Shown here: in pieces, positions 52,926-64,000 of the stretch
Layout: each line of letters opens with the position of its first letter
Numbering within the stretch: position 1 is the stretch's first letter
NCBI GenBank assembly: GCA_017591395.1
Contig: WEDG01004483.1
Coordinates: forward strand, 1 to 64,000
DNA length: 64,000 nucleotides
Reading direction: 5' to 3'
DNA from: Schistocephalus solidus
Taxonomy: Eukaryota > Platyhelminthes > Cestoda > Diphyllobothriidea > Diphyllobothriidae
The notes under the pieces: model-generated
The model's database searches: none
Told to the model about the DNA's origin: nothing
The model's input: only the letters and a program-made list of their open reading frames with translations
Program-made: the position numbers and the translations under genes

Positions 52926-55867
52926 CACACATTAAAGGAGGCGTAATATATAACCAAATTGTGAAAGTAAGGACACTTTGAGCATGTTTTCTCTAAAAAA
53001 ATATATTTAAATTTATCATGGTATCGAAAATCATCTGTAACGCAGATAGCCAGCAGGTCGGAAGGTCTTGTTGGCCAAGACACTACGTACACTAACAGTT
53101 AATCCGTGGGCTCCACGTCCTGCCAACCCCAACAGCAGGTAGTAGTCATTTATGTGGTTGTACGCATCACCAGTCTACCCTTCTTGCATGCTGACGTGTC
53201 GACATTCCTCTTAACCTGCGGACTGGTCAAGCAACCTAAAAAAACGCTGGACAAAGACGCAAGACAAAGACAGTCAAAGCAGCTGGACAGTCTTACAAAG
53301 AGGGAAGCCAAATACTGTCAGTATCAAGAAATAAAACGAAGCCTTCTTGCTCACCGGAGCCATTTTTGCCTATTCATCTGAGCTTTCGCACCTATGGTAT
53401 GGCATAGCCTCCCGCACACCAGCGAAGTGTCAGAAGTGATCGAACGCCTAGCTGTTGGACTAGGTCTCGGAATTGCACACTGGCTCAAATTTACTATACG
53501 CCACAGGGTCATTAAACTCATAGACCGACTAAATGCCAGTGCCTACACTGTCCTTGTAAATACGCAGGTCAGACTAGACACTTGCTCGAATCGAGCATAT
53601 ACGAACAGACACTGGTGGTGGGATGAAGTGGTGCATTACCACTGGTGACCGCCCGCACTTACGAAACGGGTCAATGGTTTAACTTCGCGGCCTCGAAGAT
53701 AATCACCCACGCTAGAAGCAAGCCAAGCAGCGAATTGCTTGAGTCCAGCGCCTCCGATCAGAACTCAGTCAATCAATATATCGATTTGGTGGCCGCACAC
53801 AGCCCTGCGCAGCCACTTATGGACGGTCGTTACTGATGTTTGCTTGATCGCTCCTTCCTAAAACTGTTGCTTATTTTCTGAAAGCTTTTTATATTTGATT
53901 CTTCTTCTTCTTTCTTCCTGACTTAATACACCGGGAATGTGGACATTCGTCTCAATTTTCAGTATTCGTTTCTGTTTATTTGCATCTTGCAACATAAGCC
54001 CTCCTTCCTATGTTCCACCTTGCCGCACTGTAGCCTGTCGTCTGCACAAAACCTGCCTCGAACTGTGGAAGATGTGCGCTGAGGCGCATATGCAGGGTCT
54101 GGCCAAGGCTGCGACCACAATCAACTCTGCTTCCCTACCTCCAGGTTTTGGGGACTGTTCTGGCAACTTCCGTCAATTCTCCGACGCCTTCACTGCTCTG
54201 AAGCGTCTTCTAGACTGTCCGGAGTGTGGAACTTCTCGTTTGCGTCTAGCGAGGATGACGGACAAAGGTCAGTCAAAAGCTCACGCTTAGTTGAACTTGA
54301 ACTTACGTCCGTGCATATGCATTGTGATACTTACTTTCAGAATGAGCAGGTGTGCCGTAAATCGAACATATTTTGTTCTGTTGATTTTTTATGGCTGCTT
54401 GCCAAATTCATCAAGAAGTGGTAAGACAGTTAGCCGTTTTTTGTTCCGAGTGCCAGCTAAAGTGCTGAGACCACAAATTTGTTCGTCAGAATTTGCTTAC
54501 TTTTATGGGGTTCAACGTAAGAGCTCAGAAAAACGGCAATGGGAGATGCGAGATTCGCAAAATAGTGCCGTCACTCAACAGCAGCTTTGCGAGTTGAAGG
54601 TGGCAACGTATGGCAGTGAATGTGGATGAAGGATCCGTTATTTTGGTTATACGGTTGTCTTTAAGGAGCAACACTCCCCGTGACTCATACTAACGCGCCA
54701 TATCGCGTTATTATCTTACCTTTGGTGCACCTTGCCTTAAAGGACATTTTGCTGGCATCTAGGCCTGGGTAACATGAATTAGTCGAGTGCACTGCCTCGA
54801 CGCAAACATGATTTTTTATCAGGCAGGCGTAAGCATCCACTCGCCTGCCCTAGACGCACTGCCTTTTCGTTTACGGAGTTTGAATACGCATCTCCACTCA
54901 CTGCTTGTTAATACGTCGTCAAGAGGGTGGACGCTGACTTCTCTGCTTGACCGCTGTAACCCGTAGTGAAGTCACCGCATGGTATTTCGAATATGAGGTA
55001 TATTCTGCTCAAGTAGTCAATGCGGTCCTCACAGCCTGTAAGTTGGTTCGCGGAACGACTTTCGACTTCCGATATTTCACACTTTTTAAATGCGGAACTA
55101 TAAATGTCTCTAACATGAAGCGATGACTGCACCATAGCATGGTCTTGTGTTGTACCAAACATTTTTTCTTGATACACCAGTTGACACGTAAATTCGATCA
55201 AAGGATGACTGGCTCCAAGTTTCCTTATTTCACAGCGCTAGCCATATATAAGTCAACATTGCCTACATCAATGAATACGCTTTTTGTCCAGATTTCCTAA
55301 CCTATACAGGCCCAAGTGACACACACATACACGCATGCACCCTACCACCACCTCTTTTGGATTCAATGGAGTACTCATCTGCGTATTGTGTGCGTTTTCA
55401 TGATAAACTGCTTCAGGTGCATCGTTGCATAGACCAGCTGTAAAGTCTGTGTTGAAGGCTACCTTCGATAGCCTAATATGATTTCAAGCTCACAAGCTTA
55501 TTGCGCGTTTAGTCATGACACCGCGTCACCTGGTGACTCTCGGTCCCCTGACGTGATCTACGCCCGCTCGCAGTCAACAGCGCACGTATAATACAATCGA
55601 CCTTTTCTATTCACTTAAACTGTCGTATGTAGGCGAAACTCTCACAAAATCCGTCGTTGTGATTCTCTCTCCCCCCTCCCCACCCCCAAGTTCCGAAGTT
55701 AGTTTCGTCTAATCTGTCGGAGTTCACTAAGTTACATTTGAACTACTGTTAAGTATTGTTTGTCAGCCCTAAGCGCATTGTGTGTATTCCCCTATGTGCT
55801 CACACAACGGGCCACGCGATTGATGCACTGGACCAACACGGAGGTCAGATCAAGGGACGGCAGGCAT
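52926..55867. other. 2.9 kb without recognised gene
   Basis: Non-repeat ORFs of 60-117 codons lie on the plus strand at 53106-53381, 53394-53648, 53645-53836, 53937-54290 and 54291-54629. None has a domain I recognise. Their clustering on one strand is mildly unusual and could reflect an old gene or element. Confidence 0.35.
53937..54290 (+). CDS. Unidentified cysteine-containing ORF with hydrophobic N-terminus
   Basis: This 117-codon ORF starts MWTFVSIFSIRFCLFASCNI, a stretch that could pass for a signal peptide. It continues with ten further-spaced cysteines (RTVACRLHKTCLELWKMCAE, FGDCSGNFRQFSD, LDCPECGTSRLR) and a polar end (MTDKGQSKAHA). Secreted cysteine-bearing small proteins are common in parasitic worms, but there is no recognised fold, no promoter or intron evidence, and a 117-codon ORF can arise by chance in 64 kb. 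A pyrimidine-rich stretch (TTCTTCTTCTTTCTTCCTG) precedes it. I treat it as possible only. Confidence 0.2.
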   Translation: MWTFVSIFSIRFCLFASCNISPPSYVPPCRTVACRLHKTCLELWKMCAEAHMQGLAKAATTINSASLPPGFGDCSGNFRQFSDAFTALKRLLDCPECGTSRLRLARMTDKGQSKAHA

Positions 55868-56305
55868 TATTGGGAGTGTGCATGCCTGCGACAGTTCGAC
55901 CATTGTAGTCCCATGATGTCCACCGTATGCTCCACTGCATGGTAGCGCAGAGACGGTGACTTGCGCGTGGGTTAGTTTTCAGCGACAGTAGACTTGCCCT
56001 ACAGCTGCCGCACTCTCTCTTGCCTTACCCGCCTGTACCCGGTGTCAAGACAAAGTCAAGAAGGCCAGATGCGGGGTCGGACACAAGTGGATAACTCTCC
56101 TGACCGTGCCGCCACCCCCGCAGCAGATCCCGTGGAGTGGGTGTGCCATAAATGGCAAACTTGGCTGGTGCGGCGTAAGCCTGTGCCTACGCGTGCCGCC
56201 ACGCTCCCCTCATGTCCGGTATTTAGTATGGGAGCACAAACAGAATAGCGCCTGTCATGCCCTTTGGTCCGACGCATATACCACGCGACCCGTTTAAGGG
56301 GCACA
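55868..56305 (-). repeat. GC-rich interspersed unit, long copy
   Basis: GTCCACCGTATGCTCCACTG, GTGACTTGCGCGTGGGTTAG, ACAGCTGCCGCACTCTCTCT, CCTGACCGTGCCGCCACCCC, GTGTGCCATAAATGGCAAAC and TATACCACGCGACCCGTTTA match 52500-52925 in order. ORFs across it (55994-56248, 56056-56358 -, 56106-56297) are fortuitous. Confidence 0.8.
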
Positions 56306-58346
56306 ATGCGGTAGATGCATCGCAATTGTACTATTACGATAAAATACTTCTTGCGCAATTCAGCGTCTCTGCGCCTATCTTACTGGGGGGGGGGGCGAGA
56401 GCACAGGGGGCACCTCCTATGAATCAAAGCTCAGGCTTTCGTGTCGCAGGGGGCCAATGGGGACATTATTTAGTCCGAAGCAGTTGTTATCCCCAGTCAC
56501 CACACCTTTGTTCGTCTGCCTTTTGAGTTTCACCGTTTTCGGTGCTATAATTCCCCTCTCGATAACACTTTTAGTCCATAACACACCGAGGGCCTTCTGT
56601 CAGGGTCCCATCGGCTTTCGACCCAAACACCCTTTTGACATTTTGGAATAACAGAGGTCCACAATTGACGCTTAAGTCTTCCGTTTTCTCTGTGACAATT
56701 TTTCTTCTCGGAACCTGTGCTGCAATCCAGTGACCGCCTTAGGACACTTTTAACGATTAACTTGCTCTGACAGCGTCAAATTCACCAGTCATACGTTTCA
56801 GGTGCACAGCCGCGTTTGCTGCTGAGCTGGTAGAACGTTTTCCTTATGGGTGAAAATATGTTGATGCAATGATAGCCGAAACGCCACAAAAACAGGAAGG
56901 ATGGGGGGAAAATGTGCGGGAAAAACTTGCACCACCGTATGTACTCGGGCATAGCTGACAGTGCGCGTTTTTATTCATCTACCCGAGGGGCAAGGCGCGC
57001 CTCAGCCCAGCTGCAATCTACTCCACACCCCTACGGATGGTGGATGCTTGAAAAGCCTTCCGTGAAGGTCGGCTACCAACTACGCACTTTGGGGTCAGCG
57101 GAATGAACAGTCGTGGATTGTGTAACGATAGGGTCCGCCGATATGGCTTACCACAGACACCATAAATTGGTAGCCCATAAAGTAATGTCAAACTCGTATC
57201 GGAATTGCGGCTGAGCGAGCGTTGCTTGCCGTTTGATTGTCGTGCATGTTGAAGTCCATTGCGTGTTCCACGGAGTGAGCGCAGTACTGGTGGCAGCCAA
57301 CGGCGCTGAAAGGGGCATTTTCCGTCCTAACAGCAAAATCCACATGTCCTGCAATCGTGTTTGCCTAGGGATCAGGCTGCACTTCGATAGCAAAATTAGA
57401 TTATCTTCTCTGCAGATGTGGGCATGGTCATTTCTAAAGTGCACAGAAAGGCATTGCGCCAAAAGCCTTTTTACGCCTACCTACCAAAATTATCAAGTAG
57501 AAATATTAGATCGTTCTTTAAAAAATATGAACGCAGTCCGCGAATCAATGGAGCTTTTTCACCCAAAGCTCCTACTCTTTTGGGGCTGCTGTGATTCAGA
57601 AGGAGCCCTGTACAAAGCGCTGAATAACGGCAGGCTAATCACGCATGCCCACGCTGCTTTTACTAAGCTCGTGGCCCCTAGTGCACGCCATTTTTCAAGG
57701 CAACCTCCACACGGTCTGTGTGACCTTGAAAGTTTGTGGTATGAATAGCTGGCCTACTAGGCACAAGGTTGTCTCGGAACCTGCACTGAATGAACGTGCG
57801 TCTGCACTCCTGTCCGCAGAGTCTTAATCGGACAGCTGTTGTTGTCCGACCGCTGACAAGGTCATGCCGCGTAGGTTGAACGAGTTTTCGACAATTTAGG
57901 TTCCATTGTTATGGCGTCACTTTTGACCAATAAAAACGGCCAATGAGGCAGCTATTCATGATGGGCTAGTTTTTCCTAGGCAGGATTACCGTTAATGTAC
58001 GAAAGAAAAATAAGTTCCACACGTTGGCGAGTTTATGTTCAGCACATTATAAACTGCGAGCCGGTATGACGTTGTCCAATGTTTGGCATCTTGCCACTAC
58101 TCGACTGATTTTGATGGCTTGAAATGCAATATGGTCTAGAAATATTCCCTCAGTAAGTACACGGGGAACATCGGCAGTCTCTATTCTCTGTAGTAGCGGG
58201 ACAATTAAAACATGAGCGCAAGAAAGTTATGGAACCCGCCTATGCGGGTAAGCAAAGATAGGATACACTTAAACTATGTTTAGCATGGCCCTCCTCAAAA
58301 TCGAAACCTCAAGGGCTTCTGTCAGACCTAGAATGGAGGATATTCT
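56306..58346. other. 2 kb without recognised gene, containing one 171-codon ORF
   Basis: A G-run (56385-56394) is present. The ORF at 57233-57748 is described separately. The minus-strand ORF 57148-57462 overlaps it. Nothing else was recognised. Confidence 0.35.
57233..57748 (+). CDS. Unidentified 171-codon ORF
   Basis: This is the longest open frame in the window not explained by a retrotransposon or microsatellite. It reads MIVVHVEVHCVFHGVSAVLV at the start and RQPPHGLCDLESLWYE at the end, with an internal LKNMNAVRESMELFHPKLLL. I see no domain, signal peptide or repeat. A 104-codon antisense ORF overlaps its first half (57148-57462), and no splice or promoter context stands out. It may be a chance ORF, an exon or a decayed element. 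Confidence 0.2.
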   Translation: MIVVHVEVHCVFHGVSAVLVAANGAERGIFRPNSKIHMSCNRVCLGIRLHFDSKIRLSSLQMWAWSFLKCTERHCAKSLFTPTYQNYQVEILDRSLKNMNAVRESMELFHPKLLLFWGCCDSEGALYKALNNGRLITHAHAAFTKLVAPSARHFSRQPPHGLCDLESLWYE

Positions 58347-58510
58347 GGCAGAAGGACATTACCGACAAAAAGGGGAGACTGGAATGGTAATTTCTGGCTT
58401 ATTAGCCGTCATTAGCCAGCCATACTCAACCCCAGATGTTGCGGCACTCGAAGCTCGAATTCACGGACCGTTGATTAGAAGTCCAACGCTCTAACCCACT
58501 GCACTTGTCG
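58347..58510 (-). mobile_element. tRNA-headed SINE, complete minus-strand copy
   Basis: On the minus strand: GTGCAGTGGGTTAGAGCGTT (box A region), GGACTTCTAATCAACGGTCC (anticodon arm), GAATTCGAGCTTCGAG (box B), GTTGAGTATGGCTGGCTAAT (body), CCATTCCAGTCTCCCC and GTCGGTAATGTCCTTCTGCC (3' end). This copy and 46917-47070 best preserve the tRNA-Arg(TCT)-like anticodon arm. Confidence 0.85.
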
Positions 58511-58539
58511 GTTTCGATCGGGAATATTAACTATGACAA

Positions 58540-58655
58540 GTAGACGCTCATCGATCGTTTACGGGACTCACTCGTCTCGTTGTGCCTTGGGGCTTACTCT
58601 GTAGCCCTACCAGCAGCCGTAACGACTGGTGATATAGGCAGAAGGACATTTCCGA
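58540..58655. repeat. R2 unit plus SINE tail scrap
   Basis: AGACGCTCATCGATCGTTTA then CGGGACTCACTCGTCTCGTT matches R2 at 46760-46790. It is followed by AGGCAGAAGGACATTTCCGA (58636), the reversed SINE 3' end. Confidence 0.6.
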
Positions 58656-58775
58656 CATTAACATACTTGATATTCTGCCAGGCGAAAAAGTCAGGGCAGA
58701 AAATACCTCCAGATATAAACTCACCTATCTGCTAAAGAAGTTAGGTCTGCTAAATTCCCTACACACTGCAAACAA

Positions 58776-58793
58776 TAACTACTACTGCTGCTG

Positions 58794-58892
<99 letters not shown>

Positions 58893-58913
58893 TTAATACT
58901 ACTTCTACTACTG

Positions 58914-58970
<57 letters not shown>

Positions 58971-59281
58971 ATACTACTACTACTAATACTACTATTATTA
59001 CTACTAATACTACTACTAATACTACTACTACTACTACCACTACTAATACGATTACTACTACTATTATTAATACTACTAATAATACTAATACTACTACTAA
59101 TACTACTACTACTACTACTTCTACTACTTATACTTCTACTACTACTACTACTAATACTAATACTACTACTTCTACTACTACTACTACAACAACTACTAAT
59201 ACTATTACCATGACTACTACTAATAATATTACTATTACTATCATTACTAATAATACTACTACAACTACTACTACGACTACA

Positions 59282-59313
<32 letters not shown>

Positions 59314-60080
59314 AACTACTACTATTACTACGACTCCTACGACCACAACTACTTCAACTACTACTACAACTACTACTTATACTACTACTACTACTACTAA
59401 TAAAAATACTACTACTACTAACACTACTTAAACAACTACTACTACTACTACTTCTACTACTACTACTACTACTACAACTACTACTTCTACTATTATTATT
59501 ATTACTAGTGCTACTAGTACTTCTACTATTACGACTGCTACTACAACTAGTAATAGTACTACTACTATTACTAATACTACTACTACAGCTACTAATGCGG
59601 CTACTACTAGTACCTCTACTACTACTGCTACTACTACTATTATTACTATAACTACTAATACTACGACTACTTCTACTACAAATACCATTGCTATTACTAC
59701 TATTTCTAATACTACTACTAATATTACTACTAATACTACTAATACAACTTCTACTACTAAACTAATAATAGTACTATGATTACTACTATTAATACTACTC
59801 CTGCTACTACTAATACTATTACTACTACTGCGGCTACTACTAATACTACTACTACTACTGCTTCTACTACTACTACTATGACTAATTTGACTGCTACTAC
59901 TTCAATTACTACTACTACTACTACTACTACTACTAATACTAAAACTACTACTACTACGACTACTACTACAACTAATACCACTACTTATACTACTACTACT
60001 ACTACTTCTACTACTATTATTATTAATACTACGACTACTTCTACTACTAATACTATTGCTATTACTTCTTTTACTACTAT

Positions 60081-60125
<45 letters not shown>

Positions 60126-60990
60126 GACTACTACTACTTCTACTACTACCACAACTTATACTTCTTGGAATACTACTACTACTACTGCTACTACTGCTAC
60201 TACTACTACTACTTCTATTACTAGTACTGCGAAAACTACTACAACTAATACTATTGCTATTAATAGTAATACTAATATTACTACTACTACTACTACTACT
60301 TCTAATACTACTAATACTAATACTACTAATTTTACTACTACTTCAACTACTAAAATTACTACTATTACTACTAATACTGCTACTGCTAATACTTCTTCTA
60401 CTACTGCGGCTACTACTAATACTACTACTACTAATACTATTGCTATTACTACTATTACTAATACTACTACTATTAATAATACTATTACTACTTCCACTAC
60501 TATCACTACTGCTTCTATTACTACTATTACTACTACTACAACTACAATTACTACTAATTCTACTACAACAACTACTCTACCACTACTTCTACTACTACGA
60601 ATACTACTACTACTATTATTACTATTAATACTATTACTACTACTAATACGACTACTACATCTTCTAATGCTTTTGCTATTACTACTATTACTATTACTAC
60701 TTCTTCTACTTCTACTACTTATACTACTACTACTACTACTACTACTAATACTTCTACTATAACTACTAATACTAATCCTATTACTACTATTACTACTACT
60801 ACTATTACTACTGCGGCTGCTACTAATAATACTACTAGTAATACTACTATACTACTTCTACTTATTATAAGAATAATAATAATACTATTACTACTACTAC
60901 GTCCTACTCCTACCGCTCTTACTACTACTATGAATACTACGGCTTCTACTAATAATAAGAATATTACTATTGGTAGCATTATTATTAATA
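58776..60990. repeat. 2.2 kb degenerate (ACT)n trinucleotide array
   Basis: It begins as nearly pure ACT repeats (58800-58950) and becomes increasingly interrupted by AAT, TTCT, ACG and GCGG variants. Marker words such as ATTGCTATTA recur at about 59687, 60055, 60253 and 60439, suggesting higher-order units. Poly-T, poly-L, poly-V ORFs of up to 328 codons are products of the repeat and not genes. Confidence 0.95.
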
Positions 60991-61399
60991 CAAGATGAAG
61001 GAGGCGCAGTCATGCAAATGGAGGAACCGTAAAATTCGATCCTGTAGTATTCCCTATACCAGCAGTAGACTTCAGCTAATCAGCTAAGTTCATTCCTTTT
61101 GGATCGTTCGATGACTGGCACAGTTATCTGAGGTGAAGGTGGACAGCTAATAATTCGGCATTTTCCCTACCTCTGTGTACTTCCTTGATCGTTTTATTCC
61201 TTGGGGTCCTTCGAGCAATACCCCCTGCCTATGCAGTCTGTCTTGCTGGTGGATTTCGATAAGTTTGTTTTCTCCCCCGGTCGACAATGTGTAGTGCTGT
61301 GCTATTGGTTGTTTATTTGATCAAGTAAGACAATTTTGTGCCATATAAAGTCAGTTACCAACTTCATAAAATGTTAGCAGACATTTTGAAATTTATTTT

Positions 61400-62300
61400 C
61401 TAATAGGCAGGATAACTTACGTAAGTTTGTAATATTGACTGTTGTGTAACATAATACCAAGATATTTCAGTCGCGCCATGATACTGGCTTTTGAATGCGC
61501 ATTTTTTCGGCCGTTTGCAAAATCCACATGCGGTAAAAATTGATATTAAAGTAGCATACATTTCCACCTTTATTTTCGATCTTGTTATAAATTCAAATAA
61601 ATTTTTGGAGGTAGGATGCTTTGCAATATCCTTTCTGTACTCATTTGGTGGAAAATCACATCTATAAGTTTTAATCTCAAAGAAAGAGTATCTTTCGTTT
61701 TAAAAAAGTTTTAATTATACGATTTTTGAGATCACGAAGTTTACATTCAAATATTCTCGTGTCTGTGAGTTTATTAGTGCTCCATATGAAGTTATAAACA
61801 TAGTCCGCACCCATTGCCAAATTTATCAGCCCTATATGCTCTTTTCTTAATAGCCTAGAGAAATGTATAATTTTTCGTACAAAGCAGGTATGCAGCTTGT
61901 AGACTACAAAATTCTAAACACAACTACAGAGGCAGATTGGCTCAGAAGTATTCAGTAAATAGGAATGCAAAAAATCGAAAGCTGCACTCTCTTTGAGTAT
62001 AAAATTGGTAAAAAAAACTAAGAATTACTACTAAATCAGTAGAAGAAAATGCAGTTTTATGCATGTTTTCTATACAATGTACTTGAATTTATAAGGACAT
62101 CGAAAACCAAAGCGGAAAAATCATAATAGCTAAGCATTTATTTTGTACCGTGTGCGGCTTTTACACGCGTCCGAAGCGAAGTCCATTCAAAAGCCCATAC
62201 CCTGATTCGATTGAAACACCTTGGGATTATGCCGCCTGATAATAAATATTAAAATCTCACTTAAGTAATCCTTCTTAATGAAAGACACGTTTCGAAAATT
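61400..62300 (+). repeat. AT-rich interspersed unit, longest copy
   Basis: GGCTTTTGAATGCGCATTTT (61489), TTATAAATTCAAATAAATTT (61585), GCATGTTTTCTATACAATGT (62062), ATTCAAAAGCCCATACCCTG (62184), ACCTTGGGATTATGCCGCCT (62217) and AAGTAATCCTTCT (62263) define the shared order. It has no coding capacity. Confidence 0.65.
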
Positions 62301-62340
62301 CGGTTAACATTTCATCATTTCTGTTGCATCGTGGTCGTAT

Positions 62341-62366
62341 GCGGCCGGGCGGGCGGGCGGGGGCGC
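62341..62366. repeat. Short (GGGC)n G/C-rich run
   Basis: GCGGCCGGGCGGGCGGGCGG followed by GGGCGCGC stands out from A/T-rich surroundings. Confidence 0.8.
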
Positions 62367-62614
62367 GCAATCACGCGGCCAGATCGACTGGCGCTTGTTT
62401 GAACCAATCGACAAACAGCAAATTCTGGCTCGGTGCCAGGGCTCCTCTTTCGGTTTAACTTTATAAAGCCGGTCCCCGCATAATCTATCTGCTGCCCTGT
62501 CCGCTTTTGGTAGTCGGATGATATGCCACTACCACGATCGACATCTGATCGGCCAGCGCGCTGTCACGTCAGATCTAGACCTAGATAGACCACTTTATGG
62601 ATCTCACACTCTGC

Positions 62615-62850
62615 AAAACATGTCGGCGTAAGATATTCCCTCGCCCCTATTTCGGTGGCCTTGCGGAGATTGGGGTAAGTTTTAAGGGTAGGTTTAGAGT
62701 AAGTCCAAGTTAGGCTTAAGGAAGTATTTTGGTTAAGGCTAGAGTTAACTTTAGCGCTAGGGTTATGGTTATGAGTTGATAAGAGTTATCTTTCTTTAAA
62801 TTGTCCACATGACCACCCCTATTACGTGCATGCAGTTGTCTAAAGTGTAG
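62615..62850. mobile_element. MITE-like element with telomere-like core, copy T4
   Basis: Left end: CCCCTATTTCGGTGGCCTTG. Right end, inverted: ACATGACCACCCCTATTACG. The core (62675-62775) has TTTTAAGGGTAGGTTTAGAG and GCGCTAGGGTTATGGTTATG. The ends are less clear than in T3. Confidence 0.5.
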
Positions 62851-62865
62851 ACCATTCTCTCAGCC

Positions 62866-63809
62866 CTATCTGTTTCACTTCCTACCGGAAACGACCCCAC
62901 AATCCAATTAAGCGGACTGATGATGCATATAAGTCGAGTAGGTATGTAGTAATAACCAGAATTTAATCCTGCCGTTCGAGATGTGATCAGGATCGGTGTA
63001 TGATCCAGTTAGCCACTGTGCCAACTACCGTAGCCAACTTTCTCTGCAGTCCTGAGATCCAGGAGTTCCTTCTGGCACCTATGTCCCAAAAGCACCACAT
63101 TCCGGATGCTGCACCGTTAGGTAAATTTAGTGGCTGTAGGGGACTTTGGCACCTGCGGGTCGGTGAATCGCCCGACAATACTGCTAGCCACAGTCAAGGG
63201 AATACTTTTCCGTCCGCCTCAGCATTTTTGATGAAGCCAGGGCGAATTCTCGACAATTTTCGAGCTGGAAGCAATTTCTTTGGTTCTGCACATGCGGGTG
63301 TTCTAGAAACTGCTGACAGTGTTCCGAGATTATATGCACAACACACGTTACCAGAAGCTCCATTTCATTGGCTGTTTTGGGCGAGTTCTTCCGTACTTAA
63401 TGACCGATAAGTGGGTCTGTGGTAGAAATTGGCGTGCAGGACATCTAGAATCAAGCCTAAGAGAGACAACTGTCTTTCAAAACCGTCTAGCTAAGCTGAA
63501 TAGGACACGCGGGACTATTTCGTTCTATTTTGTTCGTGAAAAATGAGGCGTTTTCCCTTTCCCTGTATCCACCAACCCCTCTGTTGCCGTCATTATCTAT
63601 ACCGAAAAGGTGAAATAAAAGAAGCATGCACACCCCGTCTCATTGCCAACTTCAGTTTCGAGCGCTCGGCCGTTCTAAGGTTTTCAGAGACTAATAACTG
63701 TGGCAAGTCTACGAGAATAAGTTGATCATATAATCACAACCCCAGCGTTTGGTAAACCGCTGTTAAGAATATTTCACGCTGTTACTGCGATTATTGTGGG
63801 ACAATACTA
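62866..63809. other. 0.94 kb without identifiable gene
   Basis: The ORF at 63000-63410 (136 codons, plus; MIQLATVPTTVANFLCSPEI) is the longest here. It shows no domain and is partly overlapped antisense (62987-63178). Possibly chance. Confidence 0.35.
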
Positions 63810-64000
63810 CAAGCATGGCAGTTCGACCGTCGATTTCGACGAGGTCCACCGTATGCTCCACACCAGGTGGTGCAGGGACGGTGACTTGCGCGTGAATTAG
63901 TTTTAAGTGATAGTAGCCTTGCGCTGCAGCTACCGCACTCTCTCCTCCTCCCCCACCTGAGTCCGGTGTCAAGACAGAGTCAAGAAGACCGGAGATGGGA
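63810..64000 (-). repeat. GC-rich interspersed unit, cut by the window end
   Basis: CCACCGTATGCTCCACACCA, GTGACTTGCGCGTGAATTAG and GCAGCTACCGCACTCTCTCC match 38400-38530 reversed. The unit runs off the right edge. Confidence 0.85.

Noticed and set aside
58759..60979. Long poly-T, poly-L and poly-V ORFs of up to 328 codons
   Set aside because: They are reading frames of the ACT trinucleotide array on both strands. No non-repeat protein sequence is present.

Overview
The window looks like a repeat-rich animal nuclear genome, most probably a flatworm and perhaps a tapeworm. That is inference. The evidence is one recognisable intron-bearing gene (an Aly/REF mRNA export adaptor) with two tiny introns of 38 and 34 bp, next to crowded CR1/Jockey-type non-LTR retrotransposon relics, a tRNA-headed SINE family and long microsatellites. 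There are no bacterial operons, ribosome binding sites, CRISPR arrays or intact rRNA/tRNA genes.

Positions 1-22000 are a retrotransposon graveyard. Family A appears as three fragments (1-1085 +, about 1195-2300 -, about 6016-8185 +). A CR1-like element B runs on the minus strand from 5058 to about 2312. A Jockey/CR1-like host element starts near 8186, is interrupted near 10705 by a minus-strand relative (D, 10700-14115), and resumes near 14112 to its tail at 15890. A tandem 3' fragment follows (15891-17116), then an inverted/direct mini-fragment with the layout expected of twin priming (17117-17318), a second CR1-like piece on the minus strand (17316-18415), another plus-strand element (18416-20640) and an endonuclease scrap (21565-21965 -).

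Positions 22437-24490, with a possible tiny last exon at 25634-25642, carry the Aly/REF gene. It has a UAP56-binding N-terminal motif, an RGG tract, one RRM and the C-terminal REF box, spread over four or five exons. From 25643 to about 28975 I see nothing identifiable.

Positions 28976-64000 are mostly small interspersed repeats: a SINE with a head resembling tRNA-Arg(TCT), a GC-rich unit (five copies), an AT-rich unit (four or five copies), and a family with inverted ends and telomere-like internal sequence (four copies). There are also a CR1 RT scrap, a Tc1/mariner-type transposase relic (about 30515-31140 -), a SINE with an expanded (ATC)n core, and a 2.2 kb degenerate (ACT)n array with signs of higher-order structure. 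Two short ORFs ending in strong splice donors (40021-40165 + and 50600-50756 -) may be first exons of unidentified genes.

No novel functional system could be demonstrated. The points most worth checking are the nested insertion, the telomere-like inverted-end family, the SINE-born microsatellite and the architecture of the ACT array. All family assignments and alignments were made by eye.
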